The translations under genes were made by a program, and so were the position numbers. A stretch of DNA of 64,000 nt from positions 337,213,302-337,277,301 of the forward strand of contig NC_081413.1 of assembly GCF_030272615.1 (NCBI RefSeq). The letters are read 5' to 3'. Shown here one piece after another: positions 10,822-23,431 of the stretch; the first letter of the stretch is position 1; each line of letters opens with the position of its first letter. Under the pieces are notes generated by a model. It was not told the origin of the DNA and did no database searches. It was given only the letters and a program-made list of their open reading frames with translations. The stretch is from Cryptomeria japonica (lineage: Eukaryota; Streptophyta; Pinopsida; Cupressales; Cupressaceae).

Positions 10822-12800
10822 CTTCGTACTGATAGTAGATTAATAATTCTTGTGGTTTATATTCTAATATTTATTTGTCTGATCAAACCATTATTTCTAT
10901 ATATATATATTCATATACTTTTATCTATTTTCAGATATTATTATTATACATATATTACTGTAGAGCAGTTCCAGTATTACAATAATTTATAATTATTATA
11001 TTATTATTAATATTCAGAATAATATTCTACATATGAACCAGCGGCCTTTTATATTAAACATACATACTAAGCACGTCCCTATGCCTACCACTAAGGACAA
11101 CGATGTTACTGCCTGTAACTTAATAATATTCCTGATCTGATCTGATCTATGGCTGCAAATAATGTATATTCCTTTTTCTTTTATTCCCCATTGATAGTAT
11201 GGAACTAGTATCAACTTTCCTTAATTAATATCTCTATTATATGATACGATGCTATTCTAAATGATTTCTTCAATAGTTAATTTGGGAGTATTATCATTGT
11301 CTAATGCTAGGGAACAATCTTTGACGCAGGTAGTCTTTCTGACATCAGTAGTCTCTATATTCATTACTATTACAAGTAACCTTAACGTATTTTACAATTT
11401 TGTGTTATTGGAAAAATACTGTAACTTAAATCATAGTATCTAATTATTAATAGTTCGTATGATTTACACAGTTATCCAACAAATACACCAAACGTGAATT
11501 CACTGAGTTTTACTGAATTATAAATTATATCCATGCTTTTTGTGGTTCATGATACCATTAATACTCCACGTACTAATAGTTATAGCAATACTGCGTTGTC
11601 CTAAGAAAACAATAGCCAACTTATACCTCTTTCATATAGATACGAATAATATTACGGCTATGTCTTAATGTCATAATGAACTGGTAACAGCAGCTTAATC
11701 ATATTGGATTGTATAATACTTCCTTTCTAATTTTGGAATTGCACTAATACGTACCTGAGTCATCACAGCCAGAATTGTCTTTTAGTTTTGAGGATTTCCC
11801 CTGTTCTTTCCTTCGTCCCTTCTTGTTGTTAATTTCCCCCTCCTTTATTTATTTAATACTGCACAGCAGTTCTCAGAAAACACTGTAATAATTATAATTA
11901 TTATATTAATATTTATATTATTATTAGATTCTTTGGTCAGGCTTCTTCTTAAGTATATATATATATATATATAAAGTTCATCCTCAATAATCTCAGAAAG
12001 GTGCCATGACTTCTAAAGTAATCTCATGCGACAAAGGAGAGAGTCTATATGTCAAACCATAGTTGCCGTGTATGAAAGGAAGAATGATCCCGTTCAGAAA
12101 ACACCCTGTCTGACTAGATGAAGTCTCATGGCACAATTTATTATTTATTTAGATAAAACTGTCTCTAGTAAATGTCAATGCTCTTTCTGATGTGGAATAC
12201 TTTTAAATCATGCGTCCCTACTTGGGTAGATTTGTGGTTCGTCTGAGCACCACAGATCTAAATTCAATATTAAAAACAAAATCTTCTACGCCCTTCTAGG
12301 ATTGTCGTCCTCTTCCTCTTAATATGTTTCGGAATGTTATTCATCAATAGACGTGTCTTTTAATACACATCGGTTGCTTCCTTTTGATCATAATCTGTTC
12401 TCCCTAATTCGTTTTCAGACAATTAACAAGTCTGTATAATATATTAGTGATCAGATAATATATCCTAAATATATTAATAATTGATAATAATTATTCTTAC
12501 TTAATTAATATAAAATTATTTATCAATTATTCTTACTTAATTAATATAAAATTATTAATTAAATAATTACTGTTAATAGTGTATTTATATTCTTGGAATT
12601 AATTTACTGTTTTATTTAATTATTTAAAATTTATAAATTGTGTTTACAATTAGAAATATGTTTATAATTTATAATATATAAACTATGTTTATAATATGGT
12701 ATTAATTAAATAATAATAATAATAAATAAATTTCAAATAATTGTTCGTTGTGAATTATTATATTAATTACTAATAATAACTGCTTCATTTAGGATATATA
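10822..12800. other. AT-rich spacer with microsatellites
   Basis: No gene seen. There is a (TA)n run at about 11954-11973 and many TAATTA-type stretches near 12420-12780. Short frames here show no family signature. Confidence 0.5.
12489..12556. repeat. 36-bp tandem duplication
   Basis: aattattcttacttaatta and the following bases recur 36 bp later (copies start at 12489 and 12525). Simple local duplication in AT-rich DNA. Confidence 0.7.
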
Positions 12801-13343
12801 TAACGATCAAGGAGGGGATATGACACAAAGCATCAAGGAGGTTCATCACACACATGGCAAGAAGAGATGGCAAAATAAAATAAGGGTCTTATGACTCTTT
12901 CCATCCATCACAAAACTACATGGAGAAGATATTGAGGGAGAAACATCAGTTGCACACAAAAGCACATGGCCAAAACAAGACCCAACACACACACAACATA
13001 GAGCTCCCAATATTGCAACATGGGCTCTAATATGAGGGTCCAAGCAATTACAAGCAAATGGTGGGTTCCTTACAGATATATACTCCATCACCCACATGAA
13101 GCAATCATGACCATGTTCTGTGGCCTCTGCCTACTGCAGATGCAATCCCCACTTCTCAAGTGCCATTTCCACATGAAGATCCAAATTTCTCATTTCATGG
13201 TCATTTCTATCATTTATGGAGCTGTGCTCTTATTGTATGGAAGCATTTTATTGCTAATTGGATGTATGTTCTCTTCCATGATAAAGATGACATCTGCCTG
13301 CTAGTTACAACTAATAAAGTTCATGGTTCTTTCTATTTTGCAG

Positions 13344-13475
13344 GCCCTGTTCATTTTCCAAGAGAAGCTGAAGGTTAAACTGCCTCCTGCAGAATTTTCT
13401 GACCAATCTGTGGATATCATACTGGTTGGTTATTGGAGATTTTGCTGTGATGTAATCGAGAATTCGTGGGTTTGA
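13344..13475 (+). other. Possible exon-like segment
   Basis: A pyrimidine-rich tract ending in tattttgcag at 13343 is followed by 43 open codons, starting ALFIFQEKLKVKLPPAEFSD, that end at TGA 13473-13475. The composition looks protein-coding and the junction looks like a 3' splice site. I cannot identify a protein or a second exon. It may be a captured gene fragment in front of the repeat that follows. Confidence 0.2.
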
Positions 13476-14640
13476 TGGTATCTTGAGTTTCAAAGTGGTT
13501 TGCATGGAAGGTGAAGTTAATTCTGCAACTTCAAACAAAGTTGTTGAGGCTTGTGCCGCTGTTGTCTCAAGTACATTCAATTTAGTAGTTGATTTTATGA
13601 ATGACTCCTTCATATTAATAATGTTGCCTTTTGGAACAACATTATTGAACCAAAATGATTGAGAACTTTGGTGCTCATGAATATCCAGTGTATTGATATT
13701 TATTGTGAAAAACCAAGATAGTGGAAATGACTTCCTAGAATGTCATGTACAATAGATGTGGACAAGTGAAATTGAGATTAGCTTTTCTTTGTGTTTTTGG
13801 ACTTGGTGTCTCTATATATACTGTATATGGCATTTTTTTTTTCAATAAAGGGTTATGTTTACATATATTAAAGATAAAGCAGTTACAATAGCAGGCCTTA
13901 AGTAAAAACTTGATGTGATGGAACTTCTAAATGCAATCCAGAATTTGTGGATTTGATGGTGTCTTGAGTTTCAAACCAGTTTGCATGGAAGGTGAAGTTA
14001 ATTCTGCAACTTCAAACAAAGTTGCTGATGCTTGTGCCATTGTTTCAAGTACATTCAATTTATTAGTTGATTTTTTGAATCACTCTTGCATATTGATAAT
14101 ATTGCCTTTTGGAACAACATTGTTGAACCAAAATGATTGAGAACTTTGGTGCTTATGAATGTCCACTCACCATTGTGTAAATATTATTGTGAAAAAACGA
14201 GATAGTGGAAATGACTTCCTAGAATGTCATGTACATGTGGACAAGTGAAATTGAGATTAGCTTTTCTTTGTATTTTTGGACTTGGTGTCTCTGTTGTTGT
14301 TTCAAGTACATTCAATTTAGTAGTTGATTTTATGAATCAGTCTTGCACATTACTAATGTTGCCTTTAGAACAACATTGTTGAACCAAAATGATTGAGAAC
14401 TTTGGTTTATGAATATTCAGTGTATTGATATTTATTGTGAACAAACAAGATAGTGGAAATGACTTCCTAGAATGTCATATACAATAGATCTGGACAAGTG
14501 AAATTGATTAGCTTTTATTTGAGTTTTTGGATTTTAGTGTATCGATATTTTGTATACATAGTATATCTTTTTTCAATAAAATGGTTATGTTTACATATAT
14601 TAAAGAGAAAGCAGTTACAAAAGCAGCCCTTAAGCGAAAA
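13454..14640 (+). repeat. Three-copy local repeat, unit about 480 bp
   Basis: Copy A is 13454-13933, copy B 13934-14292 and copy C 14293-14640. Shared phrases include tttgatggtatcttgagttt, gttttgcatggaaggtgaa-like text, ccaaaatgattgagaacttt and gacttcctagaatgtcat. A and B are offset by about 480 bp. Copy B ends abruptly inside ggacttggtgtctct and jumps to the middle of copy C (gttgttgtttcaagtac). So B lacks its tail and C its head, as expected after an unequal exchange or deletion. No intact protein is encoded. Confidence 0.75.
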
Positions 14641-15161
14641 CCATGGGGCTGGCAAAGATGCTCAGGATTGAGTTAGAGACTTTGATAAGCAGAACAGCTA
14701 TAAGGAATATAGTCTTAAGATGAGATTTTAATAGTGCAGTTGCGAATATATCCAGCTAACTATCCAGGAGAACTAGAGAGTGATTTGCAAATTAACTTTA
14801 AGTTATAAATTATAATACTTTAGAGGCTAAGTATCCAGGAGAACTAGAAAGAAAGTTGCATTTTAACTATGAGTTACAATAAATAGTATGTCAACTGATA
14901 GGCTAGGATTTTGTGAAGATACACTGGTAATATGATCAAGGTATCTTGATATTTTAAAGCAAAAAATAATCATACTTTTGACTGTACATTTTGATTTAAG
15001 CATGATTTTGTTCCCTGAATCTCATGAGCCCCAGAGGGCATCTGATCAATGGGCTTCTAAGTGGTGGAGCAGTGGAAGATGAAGATCCAGATCTGCAAGT
15101 AAGAACCTCACAGTCAGTGGCTTGGGCATCAATACTGCTACAAATAGCCAAGTAAGAGGGT
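14641..15161. other. Spacer with one 71-bp imperfect duplication
   Basis: tatccaggagaactaga occurs at 14761 and again at 14832 with a similar following 40 bases. No coding region was recognised. Confidence 0.5.
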
Positions 15162-16450
15162 TTACATTTGGTCTCTCTTTGAGAATAGTGTCATAGAGCA
15201 ATAGTTCTCCACGATGAACAATTGGTTTTGTTGGTACTCATTATTTTGTGTGAACTTCTCAATCCATTCCTTGTACTGAGTAGTCAAACTGGTTAGATTG
15301 AATATGTATTCTCTAATCATTAGGATCGGTATAAGTAGATAATCAAATTTGTTGACAAGAATATCAACTCTGCCCTCTAAACCATTAATGATCTTAACCA
15401 ATTTAACATAATTCTTTTCCTCAGTATGGAGTTCAGGGTTGGGATTTTTACTGGTGCAGGATTCGTATTGGGTAGTGGAGTAATGGCTGAGGGGTTCCTG
15501 GAAGGTTCAGGATGTAGGATGCCTTTTGGAGAATATTGGCTCTGCAAACCCTTGTCAATGGCATTAGTTAGGAGTTCCAATTTGGTAGGAATTTCCTTTG
15601 TTTTTGTCAAGTTTGGTTGTGAAGGTAGTGAAATTTAGAGGGGCATTTTGAGCTTGAAAAATGTCATGTAGAATTTGAGATCCAAGGGTCAGCAATGGAG
15701 TATGCACAGGTGGGGTGGCTGAAGGGGTCTAATAGTGTTAGTAGGTGATGAAAAAGTGACTCCAGAAGTATTCAAAGAGAGATTAGTTGGGCAAATCCAA
15801 GCACTGCAAGGAAAGAGGTGAATAGGATGGAAGCTAAATTCCCTATCCTGATTGACACACTGCTGGACCTTCACTTCTTCCCTGTCTGAGTAAATAAGCT
15901 CATGGTATTTGTTGATGTGTCTTTTGTACACGACCAAACACAATATAAAATACCTAAAGGTACCTTGTCCTCTCTTGAATAAAGCTTCCCCGAATGCTGA
16001 AGATCTCACAGAAGGATCAATCGGAGTAGCTCCAAGGTTCTGATTGTAGGTTCTCTACGTGTGGATAAACTCTTGTGGTATGATGTGATTTTGCTGGAAT
16101 CACAAGGGGACTTACATTTGATGGCCTGAGCGTCTGATTTGCTTTGGATATCACTGGAACGTGGGTCTTTACTGATCCTTGATTTTTAAAAAAGGGAAAA
16201 CGATAAGGGTTGGAGAAGGATCTAATTCTAACACTAAGAATGTAGGAGCAATGGATGACCTTTGATGAAACTTTAACTAAGTCTTGCTTTGACATGCTAG
16301 GATCATCTCCACAAGGTTAGTGCGATCTTCTAAGGAAAGCTTTATGATGTTCAGATCACCGCTACAAGCATAGACACCGTCACGTTGATGCATATCAATG
16401 AAGAAGCGATAATTGAAGTTAAGCTTAAGCTGAATGATTCTAGTTGACTA
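15162..16450 (-). pseudogene. Decayed ORF of second minus-strand retroelement
   Basis: Minus-strand frames follow one another. Around 16440-16285 there is RFFIDMHQRDGVYACSGDLN followed by LEDRTNLVEMILACQSK. A frameshift leads to DLVKVSSKVIHCSYILSV at 16286. The reading shifts again near 16020 into SSAFGEALFKRGQGTFRYFI at 16000, and 15610-15162 holds a Pro/Asn-rich stretch and a helical end. Together these read as one protein of roughly 430 residues broken by at least three shifts. I do not recognise the family and see no RT, integrase or protease motif. It lies downstream of a TATA box and leader (16761 to about 16450), as a retroelement ORF would. Confidence 0.4.
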
Positions 16451-16760
16451 CGCAAGGCAAGTTTGCAATCAACAAACCACTAGTAGTATGGATATACAAA
16501 TTTCACCATTGATCATACAAATTTCTTCCATTCATCTAATAACATGAAATCAAATTTGAGAAGTATAGAGACCATGCAAATTGTTGAATCGACACATAGA
16601 ATTCACCATTTCTTCAATGAAGTTTACAAGTCTTTTGCAACAATCCTTGCCTTCTCTTTCTACTCTACGCTAAAATGCTACTAATTATTTACTATTCTCT
16701 CTAACAATTTCCTATTCTCTGACAATTAACTATTAAACCTTTACAAATGAGGAGCCAGGG

Positions 16761-16772
16761 CTTTATATAGAG
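16761..16772 (-). promoter_or_regulatory. TATA box, probable LTR promoter
   Basis: The minus strand reads ctctatataaag, a strong TATA match. It lies downstream of the palindromic array and about 320 bp upstream of the start of the decayed ORF. Confidence 0.45.
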
Positions 16773-17475
16773 AGCCCTTTACAGATTGATGGCTCTGATT
16801 GACTTAGAACCAATGGCTAGGATTACAAGACAAAAACCCTAATTAGGGTTTGTTATAACAAACTTCCCTAGCCAATGAGAAAATTACATTCAATATTTGA
16901 GAACCAATAGGAAACAGGGGTCGGTGCCTCGAAGTTTGTGTCGTCTCCGATAAATTAGGTACATTGAATCTGGTCATGCTGAGGTGGACCAATCCGATCG
17001 GAGGAATAATGACTGGGATGCCACCTTGCCTAATGCTTGCGACTTGGTTGATCCTCCTCTGTCTTTGATATGATGAATGATGTACTTCCTTTGCTTGATC
17101 AGGCTTCCTTATTGTCAAGTCTTCCTTCCCCATTAGCATATCTCGCCCTGAAGTGCTGGCAAAGTCTTTCTTTGTCATCTTGTGGTAGAATGAGGTCTTG
17201 AGGCTAACTTGAACTCCTTGAACACCCCTAATCTTCCAACGCTTCAAAGCACCTTGAGTCCTCCCTTTTTGCATGTGGAATGTCCTAGATGATGATGGAC
17301 TGGAAGAGGTCGTCCTTGCCCTGGCCTGGTCTTCTTCCATCTGCAAAACCAACCAAAAGGTGATAAGGACACATAATGAATTCATTCTAACATAGCATTT
17401 CCTACCTTAAATCATCAACAAGAAGACATTAAAATGAAGTTTGCTCAAGATTCTCCCCAGGGACAAGCCCTACAA

Positions 17476-19720
17476 GAATTTTGCTCTGAACCCTTTGGAA
17501 GGGTCAGGAGCAAAATTTGCATTCCTAACCTAAATTCTTCTCACTTTGTGACCATGCTTGCTTAGATGCATGCCTAAGGATCTCTTTAATCTCAACCAAT
17601 ACCAAGTTTGAGGTAAAAATGGAGCAAGATGGAGTCTTTAAGGATTTCGCTCTGGACCCTCTGGAAGGGTCAGGAGCGAAATTCTTGCTTAGGCTCAAGT
17701 TCTATCACTTCTCCACTCCAAAATGTCTTCCAAGGCAAGCATACACTAGTCTTCTCTCCACCAAGGCCTGGGAATCCATCTCTTGACCTTCATCATGAGC
17801 AAATTAGGTGAAATTGAGAATTTCGCTCTGGACCCTTTGGAAGGGTCAGGAGCGAATTTCTTGACTTGCTTGTTTTCCTTCACCTAAGTCTACTCTTTTC
17901 ACTTTTCATACCTGGACTTCCATGTTTGAATCCCTCTCTCAACAAGACAAAACTTGCTTGACCCTTAAAATGGCTAGAAAGGCGAATTTCGCTAAGAATC
18001 ATGGCCAGGGACAAGACCTATTTAGGATTTCGCCTTGGACCCTTTGGAAGGGTTAGTTGAAAAATCCTTGTCCTAGCTCAAAATCTTCGTTTTTGGTGGC
18101 CAAAATCCATCCAAGGGCAATCCTAGGGGCATCTCCCAACTTCTCTCACCTTGGTCTAGGCTTGGCTTTGCACAAATTTTGGAAGATAGAATAGGTTTTA
18201 GGATTTTCGCTCTGGACCCTTTAGAAGGGTCAGGAGCGAAATCCTTGCTCTTGAGCTTTATTCCTTCATTCTTCCATTTCAATTCACCTCAAAGGCCAAG
18301 AAAACGTTACTCCATTCCTATCTAGGCCATAAGAACCAAAAGTTTGATTTGTTTTGAAGGGGAAATAGGTGATCTTAGGAATTTCGCTCTGGACCCTTTG
18401 GAAGGGTCATGAGCGAAATCCTAGTTTTTGCTTAATTCCTTCATATTTGTTGATTATTAGCAACCCAAAGTTATGCCCAAGGACATCTCCAATCCTAATT
18501 TACCTTGACCCGCACTAGACTTGGCACAAAATTGAGAGAAAAGAGTGGTTTTGTGAAATTTCGCTCTGGACCCTTTGGAAGGGTCAAGAGCGAAATTCCA
18601 ACTCTAGGCTTGACTCTTCATCTTTTCATCTCCAATCTTCTCTAGAAGGCAAAAATACATCACTCTTTACCGAAGGAACAAGGTTCGTAGCCTAAGCAAG
18701 GGAGCAAATGAGGTTTATAAAGAATTTCGCTCCGGACCCTTTGGAAGGGCCAGGAGCGAAATTCATCCTTTAGGCAAAATCTTCATATTTCAATGCTTTC
18801 AACCACTTCTCAAGGCAAGAACATACCAATCCACCTTCCAACATGCCTTAGAAACCAACACTTGGCCAAAACTAGGAAGGAAATGAGAGCTATGGGGATT
18901 TTCGCTCTGGACCCTTTGGAAGGGTCAGGAGCGAAATCCTCATTCTTTGTTAATTTTCCAATTCATTCATCCAATTCTTCCTCAAATGTGATCAATTCAA
19001 CTTCCTTCCACCCTAATCAAGGCAATCCACCATCAAACTAGCTCCAGACAAGGCCAACCTAGGGCTTAAGGCAAAAAAGAAGGTCAAATGGAGGATTTCG
19101 TTCTGGACCCTTTGGAAGGGTCAGGAGCGAAATTCTCCTTCCAGGTTGATTTCCATCATTTTATTGCTTCAAACCTTCTCTCCAAGGCAAATATGCATCC
19201 AAGTCCCCCAAATCATTCCTTAGAAGCTCCAAACTCGGTCAAGTTAAAGAGCAAAATAGAGAAAAAATGAATTTCGCTCTAGACCCTTTGGAAGGGTCAA
19301 GAGCGAAATTTTCCTTCTAGGCTCATTTTCACTTTTTTTCTCCCTTCTTTGGCTTGGATATAACTCATTAGGCTTCCCCTGATCATCCTCTAGTCCAAGT
19401 TAGCATTCACTTCAAGGTTTTGTGAAGAAAAATGGTTCTTGTATGAATTTCGCTCTGGACCCTTTGGAAGGGTCAGGAGCGGAATTCCTCATTATGCTCA
19501 AATCCTGACTTCATTTTCATATTTCTTCACTCCAAATAAGTGTTTTGCCCTCAATAATGCCTGGGAATGAGTTAGTTCTATGTTTGGATCAAAGTAGAAT
19601 GTCCTATAGAGGAATTCGCTCTGGACCCTTTGGAAGGGTCAGAAGCGAAATTTGACATTCACGTTGGACCCTTTGGAAGGGTCAGGAGCGAAATTTGACA
19701 TTTGCTTTGGACCCTCCATC
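17476..19720 (-). repeat. Tandem array with conserved palindromic core
   Basis: Thirteen full cores start near 17476, 17643, 17818, 18025, 18201, 18379, 18555, 18722, 18896, 19093, 19269, 19445 and 19612. Two partial ones lie near 19661 and 19703. Spacing is mostly 167-178 bp, with two gaps of 197-207. The core is about 43 bp. The left arm is gaatttcgctctggaccctt, the loop is tgg, and the right arm is aagggtcaggagcgaaattc. The arms pair over about 18 of 20 positions. Flanks between cores are only loosely alike (phrases such as caaggcaa and cttcat), so the core is far better kept than the rest of the unit. Confidence 0.9.
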
Positions 19721-20278
19721 AGGATTCATATATGGAATATAACATTTCTTATACTTTAAGTTATATTCCATATATACTGTTAGGATGTTTGAGAGTGGTT
19801 TCGGACCTCTAGGAGTTATAATGCAAAATCTAGTTTTTGGATGATTCTTCAATTTTCCAGACTTGGTCAAATTTCAGGATCAGCATGACATTCCAGACTT
19901 AGCCAAATTTCAGGACATTTGAAGATCAGGATGACATTCCAGACTTCATCACTCACCAATTTGACTTAACTCAGACCTTCAAAGATGATATTCACTCACC
20001 AAGCTTCATTGACCTCCTCAAACTCAAACAAGACACAATTAGCAACAAGAGCAAAACTTTGTCCTAAGGAAGACTTTCAAAGATGACCCTAACCCGGAGC
20101 ATCCACTGACTCACCCTTTAGCTAAAATAGAGCCTGCTATCTTAGTGATCCCTTTAGCAACACTCAACATGCAAAGGCTAATAGACAAAACCCTAAAAGA
20201 CCTAGAAAAACAAACCCCAGAAAGCAAAAAGTAGGGGTCCCCATTTACAATGGGGCGATGTGTGAATACGTCACAACA

Positions 20279-23200
20279 GTATTGTCCCTGTCCAGTAGTC
20301 CTCATCACTTGTAGATTGGAGCTGAAAAGTTGTATACTGAAGGATTTCTTTGTCCTCTCGTAGATGTTGTCTGCTTGATATTGTCAAAGATTTACTATAA
20401 TGCAAGCTGCTTTTCACAGATTTTACTTGGAGTCTAGGGCTTCACTGGCAATCTTTTGTATTCTTTTATCTTTTCATAGGAGCTTGAGGGATTGAATCTT
20501 AAATCACAATGAATACAATTCTTTTCAAAAGTCGTGAATTGTTCTTCTGGCATATATGATATAATACTGCTGCCTTGGAGGAACAAGTTGACATTGCCAT
20601 CTGGCGTTGAATTTAGATCCTCTCTTGTTGAAATGGATCAAAGTAATTGAGGGAACATATAAATTATCTTCTAACCCTTGGAAACTGCTTTTGGAACCCA
20701 TTTAGCCCTGATGTGGCATGGATTGTAGTGTTTTGTCTCCATTTTCCTGGAATGTAATAGGCAACAGTCTCGCTGTTTGTGAATTCAGGGCTCCTGATGA
20801 GGACAGAATAGGTTGGTAAGTCATGGTTTGTTTTGATCAGTAATGGAGAGCATGGTTTACAAATTCAGCAAGTTGTTGCCAGATTTGTGAGAATTCCATT
20901 GTTTCTTTTGCTTGGCAAGTAACTCACCAGGGAATTGCTGGACGAGTCAGTGCAGGAAACTTGTGAGTTTCTTGGCGAGACTCAGTTAGTTTACAGCACC
21001 TAGACAAGTTTTTGTAGATACTCTGGTGATGAAAAAAATGTGACAGGGATTAGTAAAAATGTTCTTTTTTTAATTTATTTGTCATTTTTTCATATTCAGA
21101 TAATGGTTTTCAGTGGTGTGAATGGGTTGTTGAGTGATTGAAGGGATTTATTGATGGTTGGATAAAAGCAATAAAATTATGAACAAGGTGTGCACCCCTT
21201 GACCTTGTCTTGTATCATAACAGGGAATTTGCCAAGGGCACTGCTCCCAGATCCCGTGAGGGGTACTGCCCCCAGATCCTGTGAGGGGCACTGCCACTTG
21301 ACCCTGCTAGGTGTTGCTGCCCGCAGACTTTTGCTTTGTTTTTGAAAAGTAAATCACAAAAATTGTTTTGGGTTGCACTGGATGAAAAACAGAGTTTTTC
21401 CCTTTATTGGCATTGAATAACAAAAACAATGGTTTTCCCTTCAATGATTTTTTGAGCAGTTTTTAGTCTCCTGATTAAATTTCGAATTATTGAATTCCAT
21501 TGGTACTTTTGGTTTGCCAAGTCAATCCTGATTTGAATAATGCTATTATGATCAAAATAAACAATAAACTTGTATGTTCTCTAAATTCAATTTTTATGTG
21601 ATTCATGCATATATTAGTTTATTTTGTGTATTTATGTGATTTTAGTATTGACTGATATTTTCCGAGTCCCAAATTGAATCAACATTTTGGGCTGCTGAGT
21701 TTTTGATAAGTCCAAGATTTTAAACAATGATGGAGAAGATGGAGATGGAGTCATTTGTTTTAGGACATTGCACACAATCATGAAACTTGTGTCTAGTGGA
21801 GAAAATTAGAGAGGGTTGGGAAGCAGTGACAGTGGATAAATGATGTATGGAGAGGAGAGGACGTGTGCAGACTTAAATAATAATTGGTTTAAAATATTTC
21901 GAGTGTCAAATACTTTGGTGGGGGAGCATATGGGATAGAAAAGTACAGAATGTTATAATGTGAAAGGGTGACTAGGCGGCCACATGGTATCCCTTCAATA
22001 AAAGATATACTCGAGTGTTTTTGAGAAAGAGAGTAACTTTATTCCAAGTGTGAGGTCTAGGATGTGTATAGAAGATTTGGTGAATATGTTTGTAATGAGT
22101 TAATATTGTATTTAATTTTAATCCAATGGAAAAGTGAAAGATAATTATGTGCACTTAGGAAGACAATGTGGGTGCTACGATAGCCATGGATTGAAAAGGG
22201 ATGTACGCTTCCACCATGATTTGGAAAATGATGACGTTGTGTTAGTTATAGTCAAAGTTGGAGGTGGGAGGTCATTCTAAGTACACCAAAGTATGTTCAC
22301 TGAGTGGAAGTTTTGTCGCCTGAGTGCAGAAATAAAATATTGTCTCACCTGTCCTTGATTGGTGCATTGGCCAAGAGTAAGTGGGATAATTGTAAACCCT
22401 GTTTTGGTGTTATGGTTGACCTTTATTAATGTATTAAGTGATGCTGTAATCTGTTTTACTAATTACTAATTTTCCTGTCGATAGTTAAAGAACTTTAATT
22501 CTGCATGAGCTTGGATGTAAGTTGTGAATAATCGAGGGTATCCTTCCATATAAGGGTGTTGTAGATCATGTTCTCCTACAAGTTTACCTCACTCTTATAG
22601 TGCCAAAATTTCTGTACAATTTTCTGAAAACGGAGAGTTACTTGAGAATTGTGGATCATAATTCCTATGCAAGCTTTCCCTATTTTTTTCCAGAGCCTTC
22701 ATCAAAATTGAGCTAATATTTACTCTCTAGTGGTAGGTTCAAACAGTTTTTCAGATAGCTGCTGAAGTAAGGAAAAAAATAATGGAAGGGGATTTGCCAC
22801 TTCTAGCCATCTAACAATACATCATGTCAGCATTCTCAATAGCCGTTGTGTATTTCTAGATTACAAGAGTAGTTCTTTGATTTGACAAAGCATTTAATTG
22901 ACATTTTGTTTTTCACTTTCAAAGGTCTTGGAATTTTGTTTTTGCCACATGAATCAAAGAATAAAACTAGGGTTTGAAACATGCATTTAAGACTTCTCAG
23001 ACCTGATTTTAGATTTCTTCATTTGAAGATGTTCTTGTAGAGACCGGACAAATTTATTGAGACATCGAAAAGGTTTTAGATACATAGCCAGATATTCACT
23101 GCAAGTGGGCACTGGAAAAATAGATATGATGTCTCTTTTATGTGATGTCAGTTTGGGCCATACTTACCAGATTTGGACAAAGCATAGTTTGGCTGATTTT

Positions 23201-23431
23201 TGACTCAGATTTGGACTTGGTACTACTTGGCAATTGAAACACCATGAAATATAGTTAAAAAAAAGGATTTAAAGCTTTTACCACGCACATTTCATTGAAA
23301 CAACTTTAAAGACCATAAATATATCAATTAAATTTACATTGGTCACATACACAAATATTCATCAACCAAATGAATACAAAAGAGGATTCAAACCGAAGGA
23401 AATAACATTTCAAAAAAGAAAATTCTGTCTG
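20279..23431. other. Spacer, no gene recognised
   Basis: No family signature seen on either strand. It contains the small GC-rich repeat at 21236-21300 and otherwise unremarkable AT-rich text. Confidence 0.45.
21236..21300 (+). repeat. 25-bp GC-rich tandem repeat
   Basis: gggcactgctcccagatccc at 21236 is followed by gggtactgcccccagatcct at 21261 and a partial gggcactgcc at 21286. The period is 25 bp. Confidence 0.7.

Larger units (their letters stand above)
16453..20278 (-). mobile_element. Putative long LTR and leader of second retroelement
   Basis: On the minus strand, 20278 begins TGTTGTGACGTATTCACACA. The same end (with TTTTC for TATTC) occurs at 55171, and a variant ending in caata at 54875. 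At those sites it abuts unrelated DNA, which supports a true LTR terminus. Inside are the palindromic array (17476-19720), a TATA box (16761-16772) and a leader into the ORF at 15162-16450. The frame at 17385-16843 lies upstream of the TATA box and is probably not a real gene, although an ATG follows a tttgcag sequence there. A primer-binding site and the opposite LTR were not found. Confidence 0.45.

Noticed and set aside
16843-17385. 180-codon minus-strand frame with MEEDQARARTT after a tttgcag
   Set aside because: It could be an exon, but it lies upstream of the TATA box inside the putative LTR and shows no domain. I left it out as a gene.
17476-19720. Palindromic repeats with regular spacers, resembling a CRISPR array
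   Set aside because: Spacers of about 130 bp share sequence, there are no cas genes, and the setting is a plant genome. It is a tandem satellite or LTR-internal array.
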